A DNA stretch of 64,000 nucleotides from the NCBI GenBank assembly GCA_902595535.1, contig CACJQI010000001.1, positions 124,001 to 188,000 on the forward strand, in the 5' to 3' direction. Positions 9,050-16,838 of this stretch are shown piece by piece. Source of the DNA: an uncultured Pelagibacteraceae bacterium. GTDB lineage: Bacteria; Pseudomonadota; Alphaproteobacteria; Pelagibacterales; Pelagibacteraceae. How positions within the stretch are numbered: position 1 is the stretch's first letter; each line of letters opens with the position of its first letter. Made by a program: the position numbers and the translations under genes. Under the pieces are notes generated by a model. It was given only the letters and a program-made list of their open reading frames with translations. It searched no databases and was not told the DNA's origin.

Positions 9050-9743
9050 AGGTTTTACTCTTTTAGAATTATTGGTTGTAATCACACTTGTTGCAATCAT
9101 CTCTGCAGTAGCATATCCAAATTTTTCTTCATGGAAAAAAGAAAGAGAAGTAAGATCAGCAACAGAAAAAATTGCTGGTATGATTTCAAATGTTGCAACT
9201 CAAACACAAAGAGGAAATTTTTCTTACTCTCAATTTTGGGTATTACCCGTACCAAATCAAAGTACAGTTTTTTTTACTAAAGGAATGAAAAAAAATAATT
9301 TTACATCACTAATTAACTCTGGAGCGACACCAACTTGTAGAAGAGTTCAAAGTGGTCACTGGGATAGTTTAAATGATAAATCAATAAATATCATGGGAAC
9401 TACATTTAGAGATTATTATGAAGTTTACGATCCAGAGTCTGGTATTGATAACATTGAAGTTGCAACACACTTAAGTTTAGATTCTGCTATTTGTTTTGGA
9501 ACAAATGGAAGTTACTATAAAGCTGTTAATGGTTTATCAAAAGGAAGTAATACTAATATTAATATAGAGGGCGCACCAACTGCTAATTACATAATTATCT
9601 GCACTCTAGATAATGCTAAAGCATTTGGCCAAAAATGCCCAAGAAAATTAGGACTTGAAAGACCTGCCTATTTGGTGAAATGGTCAAGATTTGGTAACGT
9701 TACCAAATATAAATGGAGTGGAAGTGATTGGAATAGACAGTAA
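9027..9743 (+). CDS. Minor prepilin, GspH/FimT-like
   Basis: A protein of 238 residues starting at GTG (9027), inside the end of pilT. A short leader (MQQNQDIKG) is followed by FTLLELLVVITLVAIISAVAYPNF, a canonical type III signal. Cleavage is expected after Gly9, Glu falls at mature position 5, and a hydrophobic N-terminal helix follows. The globular part contains cysteines (TCRR, AICFG, IICTL, QKCPRK) that could form disulfides. Length and leader match FimT/FimU/GspH pseudopilins, which prime pilus assembly together with PilV, PilW and PilX. It is processed by the peptidase at 18839-19603. Confidence 0.85.
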   Translation: MQQNQDIKGFTLLELLVVITLVAIISAVAYPNFSSWKKEREVRSATEKIAGMISNVATQTQRGNFSYSQFWVLPVPNQSTVFFTKGMKKNNFTSLINSGATPTCRRVQSGHWDSLNDKSINIMGTTFRDYYEVYDPESGIDNIEVATHLSLDSAICFGTNGSYYKAVNGLSKGSNTNINIEGAPTANYIIICTLDNAKAFGQKCPRKLGLERPAYLVKWSRFGNVTKYKWSGSDWNRQ

Positions 9744-10335
9744 AAAAATAAAGCAAAAAGGAATTACTCTTATAGAAGCTTTAATTTCAACAGCAATTGT
9801 AGGCATAGGATTTATAGCTGTATTTCAAATGGTTAACTATTCAGTTACTTCAATAGATGTGTCTGGTGAGAGGACAAAAACAAATTATTTATCCTCAATG
9901 ATTGCTGAAGATTTAATCGGAGATCGCTTTACTCAAATTAAAGTTGGTGGCACTGATAAAAAGATTTACGAGTATTTGGCAGATAAAACTAAGCAAAATA
10001 AATTTGCTTGGAAAAGAACCCCTTCATTAAATTCAAATAAAAAATGTAAGCAAGAAACAGGGACCCCTTACAAAACTACTGATGTTACTATTACTAATAA
10101 AGAACACAAATGGAATCATAGATTTTCAAAAAGAATTAAATGTCGAGGGGTTAAAGATATTAAAGAGTTAAAAGTTTATGAAAGCTGCAGAAATAATGTC
10201 AAAGTTGATGGAAAAACTAGAGTTAATTGTCATTATAGAAATCAATTCCTATGGAATAAACATTACTTTGGCCGTATGGAAGTAAAATTAAATAACGGTA
10301 ACAAGAGTAAAATTTTATATTTCCGAATAAAATAA
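9724..10335 (+). CDS. pilV: Minor prepilin, PilV-like
   Basis: A protein of 204 residues from GTG at 9724. This start was chosen because GGAG at 9715-9718 sits 5 bases upstream as a ribosome-binding site; TTG at 9691 or GTG at 9718 are in-frame alternatives. The leader IDSKKIKQKG precedes ITLIEALISTAIVGIGFIAVFQM, with Glu at mature position 5. The C-terminal part is basic, with four cysteines. PilV_N-type leaders (TLIEALI/VA) and the position between GspH- and PilW-like genes support the name. It overlaps the previous gene by 20 bases and the next by one. Confidence 0.8.
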   Translation: MIGIDSKKIKQKGITLIEALISTAIVGIGFIAVFQMVNYSVTSIDVSGERTKTNYLSSMIAEDLIGDRFTQIKVGGTDKKIYEYLADKTKQNKFAWKRTPSLNSNKKCKQETGTPYKTTDVTITNKEHKWNHRFSKRIKCRGVKDIKELKVYESCRNNVKVDGKTRVNCHYRNQFLWNKHYFGRMEVKLNNGNKSKILYFRIK

Positions 10336-11129
10336 TGAAAAAGAAAAATTCATCAATAGCTGGTGTAACTTTAGTAGAAATATTAATTGGTATTGTCATA
10401 TCAATGATCATGATGGCAGCAATGTTCACTTCATATCAGGCAGTTAACAATAGTTATTCACAAGTAATAGACCGAGCAAAGATAAGTCAAACTGGTCGAA
10501 ATATTTTAGGCATGATTGTTAAAGACATTAGATTAGCAGGGTTTAAATATTTTGATGATATCAGTAAGACGCCAACAAATTATGTTCCGATTTATATCAC
10601 TAAAGCCTCTGGAACTGGATGCGATAAACTAGATATTATGTACTCTGATCGAAGAGTAAAACCTGGATCCTCTCCTAAAACATATGAGTACACTACTTAT
10701 AAAATTACTTATGAATGCAAAGCATCTAACATTGTTGATAAAAAAACAAAATTAAAAATTAATGCATTTGCAATTTATAAATCAAAAAGTAAATGGAATG
10801 GAAGTAATTGGGTAGCTCCTGCAACTTCTACTGATGATTTAATTTATAAAGATGAAATGATTGTTGATCACGTTCAAGATTTCATTCTGCTTCCAATTGA
10901 TGAAAAGGGAAAGATAATTGATCCAGCGCCAACTACTTTAACCGGTAGTAATAAAATTAAAGTAGTTGATATAATGATGTCGGTTAGATCACAAAGTCCA
11001 TTTTATAAAAAAGATAAATCATTTGAAAGTTTATCTTTAGGAAAAAAAAGTTCCAAACAATTTAATGATAAATTTTTGAGAGAACAAATTATTGTTTCTG
11101 CTCATACAAGAAATATGGGGTTACAATGA
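10335..11129 (+). CDS. pilW: Minor prepilin, PilW-like
   Basis: A protein of 264 residues. The leader MKKKNSSIAG is followed by VTLVEILIGIVISMIMMAAMF, with Gly before the cleavage site and Glu at mature position 5. The segment after the helix, RAKISQTGRNILGMIVKDIRLAGFKYF, closely matches the PilW pattern (repeated S/A..GR..L..DIR.AGF). The ATG overlaps the previous stop (TAATG) and its own stop overlaps pilX (ATGA), so these prepilins form one translationally coupled unit. PilW belongs to the minor-pilin priming complex. Confidence 0.85.
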   Translation: MKKKNSSIAGVTLVEILIGIVISMIMMAAMFTSYQAVNNSYSQVIDRAKISQTGRNILGMIVKDIRLAGFKYFDDISKTPTNYVPIYITKASGTGCDKLDIMYSDRRVKPGSSPKTYEYTTYKITYECKASNIVDKKTKLKINAFAIYKSKSKWNGSNWVAPATSTDDLIYKDEMIVDHVQDFILLPIDEKGKIIDPAPTTLTGSNKIKVVDIMMSVRSQSPFYKKDKSFESLSLGKKSSKQFNDKFLREQIIVSAHTRNMGLQ

Positions 11130-11872
11130 TTAAAAACCAAAAAGGTTTTGCAATGGTTTTGTCATTGGTGCTTTTATTAGCAATGTCATTAATGGGTGGT
11201 GCTTTAATATTAATTGCATCAGGCGACCACCAAGGGAATAATGACAGTGACCAATACCAACAAACTTTTTATGCTGCTGAAATGGGGCTTTTGGATGGTG
11301 AACAATATATTTTAAATCAAAAAAATGGGCCTTGGGATACATCTACTAATGCAAGAAATTTAGCAAAAAGTAATTTGCCAGAAAAAAATACTACTAAGTT
11401 TACTGGAGCTATGTACGCAAAAAATTACTCCAAAAAAGGTAAATTTGATTACAGATTAACTAGCACTAAAAAAAGATCAAAAAAATTTTTAGATACATCT
11501 GATACTTGTTTTAAAAGTTTTAAAGATATCGACAAAGATGATTTTTACGTAATTAAAGACGACAAAAATTTAAATGTTGCTCGAAGCATGAATGTAGGTG
11601 TACTTCTGGAAAACTCTTTTGCATCAGGAGGCACTGCTCAAGAAAAATTAGAAGCAACCAGGATGAAAAAGTTTTATTATGAATACTTCATTGAAAGAAT
11701 TGGAGCTGCTAACGTGCAACTAGTTGGATCCAGTATTAAATCAACTGCAACCGATGCCTCTAAAAACGGTTTAGCTTATCGGGTTTATTCCTGCGGTATT
11801 TATGGTGAAGACGGTGATAAAAACAAAATGATTGTTTCTTTAGAAAGTGTGGTGGTTGTTCCTAAAAACTAG
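11126..11872 (+). CDS. pilX: Minor prepilin, PilX-like
   Basis: A protein of 248 residues. The leader MIKNQKG is followed by FAMVLSLVLLLAMSLMGGALILIASGDHQGNNDSDQ and then FYAAEMGLLDGEQYIL, the A-A-E-x-G-L-L-xGE signature of PilX_N proteins. Mature position 5 is Leu rather than Glu, as in PilX-type minor pilins (GspK-like tip subunits). Four cysteines occur in the globular domain. It is coupled by ATGA to pilW. A 75-base gap with no visible hairpin follows before the next gene. Confidence 0.8.
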   Translation: MIKNQKGFAMVLSLVLLLAMSLMGGALILIASGDHQGNNDSDQYQQTFYAAEMGLLDGEQYILNQKNGPWDTSTNARNLAKSNLPEKNTTKFTGAMYAKNYSKKGKFDYRLTSTKKRSKKFLDTSDTCFKSFKDIDKDDFYVIKDDKNLNVARSMNVGVLLENSFASGGTAQEKLEATRMKKFYYEYFIERIGAANVQLVGSSIKSTATDASKNGLAYRVYSCGIYGEDGDKNKMIVSLESVVVVPKN

Positions 11873-11947
11873 AGCTTTATGAGACCTATAATGAGTATTA
11901 AACTAATAGACCAATAATCAAAAAATTATTATGATAATTAAAATAAA

Positions 11948-12481
11948 ATGAAAAAAATTATACTTATTTTATTCATCTCTTTAATTAGCATTTCTGCAAA
12001 TGCAGCTTGTAAATTTGATTTAGATTTTGGAGATGATGCTTCAAAAGTTTCAGATAAATACGGACCACCATTGAAAGAAATGTTCGAGGAACTTTCATTT
12101 ATTCCAGTTGCAGCTGATGATGTGTGTCCCAATCAAAATTTAAAAGATATTGCAATTGAATATCGTTTCTTAAATGAAAAATTAGCAGCAATTAATTTAA
12201 TTGTTTTAAATGATGAAAAAAATTCAGCTTCAGAAAAATTAACTTTAATGAAATATGCGAAAAGAGTTTATGGAGATTTTGATACCGGTCAAAACCCAAA
12301 AGCTTATGTTGGTTTTGAAGTGTTTGAGAAAAATAATTATTATGTAGTTTATCAAAAATTAGTTGAAGATAAAATGATCAATGAGCAACTTTATATTTCA
12401 ACCGATGAATATGATCAATTGCTTGGTGAAGTTTATAACAAAGCTGAAGAAGAAATGGATACAGGACCTAAGGAAAATTAA
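11948..12481 (+). CDS. Secreted protein of unknown function in the pilus locus
   Basis: A protein of 177 residues with a clear Sec signal peptide (MKKIILILFISLISISANA, predicted cleavage before ACKF). The mature protein is acidic, has two cysteines (near residues 21 and 61) and no recognisable domain. It contains FGDDASKVSDKYGPP and YISTDEYDQLLGEVYNKAEEE, the latter probably helical. It lies between pilX and pilY1, and its last base overlaps the first base of the pilY1 ATG (TTAATG). The context suggests a periplasmic accessory to PilY1 or pilus assembly. That role is inference only; I do not recognise the family. Confidence 0.75.
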   Translation: MKKIILILFISLISISANAACKFDLDFGDDASKVSDKYGPPLKEMFEELSFIPVAADDVCPNQNLKDIAIEYRFLNEKLAAINLIVLNDEKNSASEKLTLMKYAKRVYGDFDTGQNPKAYVGFEVFEKNNYYVVYQKLVEDKMINEQLYISTDEYDQLLGEVYNKAEEEMDTGPKEN

Positions 12482-15400
12482 TGAAATTAAAATTTATAAT
12501 ATCTACTTTAGTTTTATTTTTTAGTTTCGTTTCAACAAATGTAAGTTCAAAAATTTTACCTCCTGGAACAGGAACACAAGCAGACGTTCCCTCAAACCTT
12601 TTAATATTGTTAGATAAATCTGGAAGTATGGGTTGGAGAATGAGAAATGCTCAAAGTCTTAATTACATGCACGTATCTGCAACCGATAGCTCAGGAAATA
12701 TTTATGTAGCACAATATTCTAATTTTGGTGTTAAAAAATATAACTACTCTGATATGTCAAATGATACTTCATGGGGATATAATGGTGGGGTTGCTGGAAG
12801 AAGTGGACCTTGTAGAACTTATTATCCTTATGGAATTAAAATTCATGACGGTATTATCTACGTAGGTAGTTACTCTGATCGAAGAATTAGAAAAATTAGA
12901 GTTTCTGATGGATCTTGCTTAGGCAGCATTACCCCAGGTTCTAATTGGGCTTATGTAAGATCAATAGATATTCATAATGGACATTTGTATGCTTCAACCA
13001 ATTCTGGTTTGTTTACACAAAACTTAAGCAATGGTGCTAGTAAAATCTGCCCTAACACTAGTAGAAATGAATGGAGATATTCTATGACATTAACAGGCAG
13101 TGGTAGCTATTTGTATAGTCATCATGGCTATAGAATGTACAGAGGAACTCTGACAAGTTCTGGTTCAAACCTTTGTCCAACGAGTGTAAAAAAATATAAT
13201 GACTATACTATGTCATATGGCTACGGTATGACGGCCCACCCTACCAATCCAAATGAATTATATTTTATGTCGAGAGGACGAAACTCAATATATAAAATAA
13301 CTGTAAATTCTAATGGTACAGGTCATACTATTAATTGGCAAAAAGGAAGGTACGGATACAATAGACAATCAACTGCAACCCAAAATTACTTTTATTACCC
13401 ATGGGGTATTCATTATGATGATGATAATGATCGATTAATTGTATCAGGATATAGCGCAAAAAAAATTCAAGTATTTGATAGTGACGGTGTCTTTATTAAA
13501 GATAAAGGTGGTGCCGCTGCTGTGACAAGGATGGCTGCAGCACACGCTGCTATTAAAGCAATTGTAACTGATTCTAATTTAACATCAGGGGTTAATTTTG
13601 GCTTTGGATATTGGTCAAGTAGATGGAGTGCTCGAAATTGGCCACCTGGATTTAGTTCTTGGTCAGGAAATATCACAACTGGTTCTGCTAGACCTTGTGA
13701 TACTCAAAACTGCTTAAAAGTGAGGGTTCATAAAGATGGTGCTGCCCAAATTAATAAAATAATTTCATCAGTAAATGCCCGTGGAGGAACGGATGCTTAT
13801 ACTTTTATGAAAATTGCTAGTGATTATTATAATCACGGAAGTTTAAGTCCAATTGATAGTAAATCTCCATGTCAAAAAAGTTATGTGATAGTGATTGGTG
13901 ATGGAGATTGGTATAATCACAATAGTGCTGAAAACTTAGCAAAAAATTTATTAAAGAAAAAAATTCCAACCTTTGCAGTTGCATTTGGAACAGGGATTAG
14001 TTCAAGTGGGTTAAGGAACTTTAATAGGTTAGCAGCAGCAGGTGGAACTACCAAAGCGATCATTGCTCCAACTGCGGCAGCTTTAAAAACTCAATTACAA
14101 GCAGCAATCTCACAAATCATTGCATCTAAACTTTCATTTACTGCACCGGCAATTACTGCAACATTAAATGAAGATGGCTCTTTATATCAAGCTCAATTTG
14201 ATTATGCACAAAATAAAGAGTGGAATGGAACTATTAAAAGAACCAAGATTGATAAAAATGGAAAACTATATCCAAAAGATAAAGATAACTGGAGTGCAGT
14301 AGATAAATTACCGAAATCAGGTAATAGAAAAATTTGGAGTGCAATTCCAAATACTGATTACACAACAAATTATAACAACTGGACTACGAGTAATGCTACT
14401 GCAATAGATGATTTAGTAACCTTGATGGGATTTGATGTTCAAGATTACCATAGAAAAACTAATAACTCTGATGGATCAACAAACAATAAACGTTGTGCTA
14501 ATGCATCAGGAGTTGCTGATGGAACTGATGATGATCTTAAAGGTTTGATTAATTTTATTCGAGGAACTGATTACTTTGACTATGATGCTGATTGTAATTT
14601 AACTGAAGATAGACCAAACCCAATGGGAGATGTTTATCATTCTCAACTAGTAACTGTTGGACCTCCTACTGCTGAAACTGCATTTACAAGTGAGAACCAA
14701 GAAAGTTATTGGAGAGCTACCAAAGGTTACGATAAGTGGGCAGAAACACAAAGAAGTAGAAAAACAATGATTTATGTTGGCTCTAACAGTGGAGTATTAC
14801 ACGCATTGAATGCAGATACTGGTATTGAAGAATGGGGATTTATTCCTCCATTTGTTGCCTCAAGATTAACAAGAGTAATGAATACAAACTTAAACCAAGT
14901 AAGCCCAGCTGCTAAAGGTGGAAGTAATGCAATTTACGGTGTAGATGGTTCCCCTGTTCAACATGATATTTGGTTCAAAAGTCCTCATGATACTTCAGAG
15001 GCATGGCATACTACATTATTTATACCTTATGGAAGAGGTGGAAGTGGATTTACGGTGTTAGATGTAACAGATCCTGTAAAACCATTACACTTAGTCTCTA
15101 TTTATAACGATCTAGTAAATAATAAAGTATATCGAATGACCCATGATCAACAAATTGAAATGTATGATTATATTGGTAGATCATATCCTTTATCTGAATT
15201 ACTGGAGGCAAAACGTGCAGGTGATAACTACGCTCCTGACAAAGGTAGTGAAGTTGCCTCAAAACAAGTTTGTAATGATGGCGGAACTTCATATTGCTAT
15301 AAGAGTAAGAAATGGACTTTAGAAGTTCAAAACTTAACTAAGAAAGACATAACCGTCATGGAAGATGGTAAAGATATAACTGGCTCTATTACAATCACTT

Positions 15401-16635
15401 ACGATTCTGCAAAAAATACTGTGATTAACTTTAATAAAGAAATGCAGTTTGATGCAGATGAGACTACTGGTAATAAACAAAATTCTCCAATAGGTATAAC
15501 TATAAAATCAGGAGCAGTTGGTACTGGTGTATTAACTGATCCAGAGTGGGATTATAGTTCTTTAGGTGAAACATGGTCAGATCCTAGAATATTTAGACTA
15601 CCAAACAAGGGTGCAGGTGATAATAACCGTGCAGATGATATTAACGTAGCTGTTATGGGTGGAGGATTTGGAACTCAATTCTCAGGAGCTGGAAGTAACG
15701 TCATGATTATCAATATGCAAGACACTGATAATTATGGAAAATTGGAAAAAATAATTCAAATTGAAGATACTGCCGCAAGTGATATTGATAATTCCGTTCC
15801 ATCATCATTAACAGTAATTACTCCAGATAAAGCAAAAGGTGCTAACTTTGCAGGCTCTTTAGTTTACGCAGGAGATCTTGAAGGTAAAATTACAAAAATT
15901 AATTTAACAAATATGTCAGCAGATCCTTTAGGGGTGCCAATTAAATTATATGATCACACTACTTTATTTAAAGCAGGTGCTACTAAAACAAATGGAAGAT
16001 ATATGTATCACGCTGTAGATGCAGCAATTGGTCAATCAACCAGTGACTTATGGTTATATGCAGGAACCGGTGATGCACAAAGATTAAATGATAGAACAAC
16101 TGGAACACAAAACATGATGATTGGAATTAGAGATATTGATTATCCAAATTATAGATCTATTGCAACGCCAGCAAAAGCTGCAGATATTACTAAATGTCAA
16201 AACACTACTAACGATACAGCTGGTAAACCATGTAGAGTTCAAGATAAAGATCTGGGTTGGTATGTAACATTAAAAGATTTTGCAAAAGTCAGTGCACAAC
16301 CAAAAGTTAATAATGGTTATGTTTATTTCCCAGTTTACAGACCATCTAAATCGGTTAACAAATGTGATCTTGGAGATGCATTTATCTGTGCGGTTGATGA
16401 TGAATGTGGAACCCATGATAGTTTCATAGGCCTTGAAAAATCTCGTTCAGAACAATCTGGATCTAAATGTAGATTTGTTGGTAAAGGGGTGTTGTCAGAA
16501 ATTGTACTATTTGCAGGTAAAATCTTTGCAAATATCTCTGGTAAATCTTTAGGAGCAGTTACTGACCTTGTAACTCTAGATGCAGCAACAGGTGAGTCAA
16601 GCACTTACAGAAAATCTTGGCGAGAGAATAATTAA
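12481..16635 (+). CDS. pilY1: PilY1-like pilus tip/adhesin protein with split von Willebrand A domain
   Basis: A protein of 1384 residues with an N-terminal signal peptide (about 1-23). The vWA MIDAS motif DKSGSM is at 45-50. The rest of the vWA domain resumes only near residue 345 (AAAVTRMAAAHAAIKAIV), with the MIDAS Thr in RGGTD near 434-438 and VIVIGDGDW near 469-477. Between them, about 60-342 is a propeller-like insertion with repeated GxxYVAxYSNFGVKKY / GIIYVGSYSDRRIRKI / LIVSGYSAKKIQVF units. The C-terminal half has the PilY1 hallmark IYVGSNSGVLHALNADTG near 763-780, with FIRGTDYFDYDAD and GDVYHSQ just before it. The family controls pilus retraction, calcium response and adhesion. It is the last gene of the plus-strand pilus unit. 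Confidence 0.9.
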   Translation: MKLKFIISTLVLFFSFVSTNVSSKILPPGTGTQADVPSNLLILLDKSGSMGWRMRNAQSLNYMHVSATDSSGNIYVAQYSNFGVKKYNYSDMSNDTSWGYNGGVAGRSGPCRTYYPYGIKIHDGIIYVGSYSDRRIRKIRVSDGSCLGSITPGSNWAYVRSIDIHNGHLYASTNSGLFTQNLSNGASKICPNTSRNEWRYSMTLTGSGSYLYSHHGYRMYRGTLTSSGSNLCPTSVKKYNDYTMSYGYGMTAHPTNPNELYFMSRGRNSIYKITVNSNGTGHTINWQKGRYGYNRQSTATQNYFYYPWGIHYDDDNDRLIVSGYSAKKIQVFDSDGVFIKDKGGAAAVTRMAAAHAAIKAIVTDSNLTSGVNFGFGYWSSRWSARNWPPGFSSWSGNITTGSARPCDTQNCLKVRVHKDGAAQINKIISSVNARGGTDAYTFMKIASDYYNHGSLSPIDSKSPCQKSYVIVIGDGDWYNHNSAENLAKNLLKKKIPTFAVAFGTGISSSGLRNFNRLAAAGGTTKAIIAPTAAALKTQLQAAISQIIASKLSFTAPAITATLNEDGSLYQAQFDYAQNKEWNGTIKRTKIDKNGKLYPKDKDNWSAVDKLPKSGNRKIWSAIPNTDYTTNYNNWTTSNATAIDDLVTLMGFDVQDYHRKTNNSDGSTNNKRCANASGVADGTDDDLKGLINFIRGTDYFDYDADCNLTEDRPNPMGDVYHSQLVTVGPPTAETAFTSENQESYWRATKGYDKWAETQRSRKTMIYVGSNSGVLHALNADTGIEEWGFIPPFVASRLTRVMNTNLNQVSPAAKGGSNAIYGVDGSPVQHDIWFKSPHDTSEAWHTTLFIPYGRGGSGFTVLDVTDPVKPLHLVSIYNDLVNNKVYRMTHDQQIEMYDYIGRSYPLSELLEAKRAGDNYAPDKGSEVASKQVCNDGGTSYCYKSKKWTLEVQNLTKKDITVMEDGKDITGSITITYDSAKNTVINFNKEMQFDADETTGNKQNSPIGITIKSGAVGTGVLTDPEWDYSSLGETWSDPRIFRLPNKGAGDNNRADDINVAVMGGGFGTQFSGAGSNVMIINMQDTDNYGKLEKIIQIEDTAASDIDNSVPSSLTVITPDKAKGANFAGSLVYAGDLEGKITKINLTNMSADPLGVPIKLYDHTTLFKAGATKTNGRYMYHAVDAAIGQSTSDLWLYAGTGDAQRLNDRTTGTQNMMIGIRDIDYPNYRSIATPAKAADITKCQNTTNDTAGKPCRVQDKDLGWYVTLKDFAKVSAQPKVNNGYVYFPVYRPSKSVNKCDLGDAFICAVDDECGTHDSFIGLEKSRSEQSGSKCRFVGKGVLSEIVLFAGKIFANISGKSLGAVTDLVTLDAATGESSTYRKSWRENN

Positions 16636-16832
16636 AATATTTTAAAGTAGAAATAAAACACCCACAAAAACATTGTGGCCATTGTCACAAAAATCAAAGC
16701 AAGACCAACTAAACTATCTTGATCAACTTTTTTTCTCCATTTTTTTGGAAAGAAATTTAAAGAATAAGCATAAACAATAATAAATATATTTAGAGCTGAA
16801 AATATTATACTCAGAAATAATAATTTAGTCAT
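16632..16832 (-). CDS. Small two-helix membrane protein, unknown function
   Basis: A protein of 66 residues with two hydrophobic helices (about 3-25 and 42-62) separated by a basic loop (FFPKKWRKKVDQDS). No family is recognised. The ATG at 16832 lies 6 bases after the stop of the CHASE2-phosphatase gene, so it looks like the third gene of a minus-strand unit with the prepilin peptidase and the phosphatase. Its stop shares the TTAA at 16632-16635 with the convergent pilY1 stop. Topology and operon placement make a real gene likely. Confidence 0.6.
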   Translation of the reverse strand: MTKLLFLSIIFSALNIFIIVYAYSLNFFPKKWRKKVDQDSLVGLALIFVTMATMFLWVFYFYFKIF

Positions 16833-16838
16833 TTATAA

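Noticed and set aside
11126-11200. Broken PilX leader because Glu at mature position 5 is missing
   Set aside because: PilX-type minor pilins normally lack this Glu, and the downstream AAEMGLLDGEQ signature is intact.
16335-16604. 89-residue frame opposite the end of pilY1
   Set aside because: It is antisense to conserved PilY1 sequence and lacks any domain or start signal.
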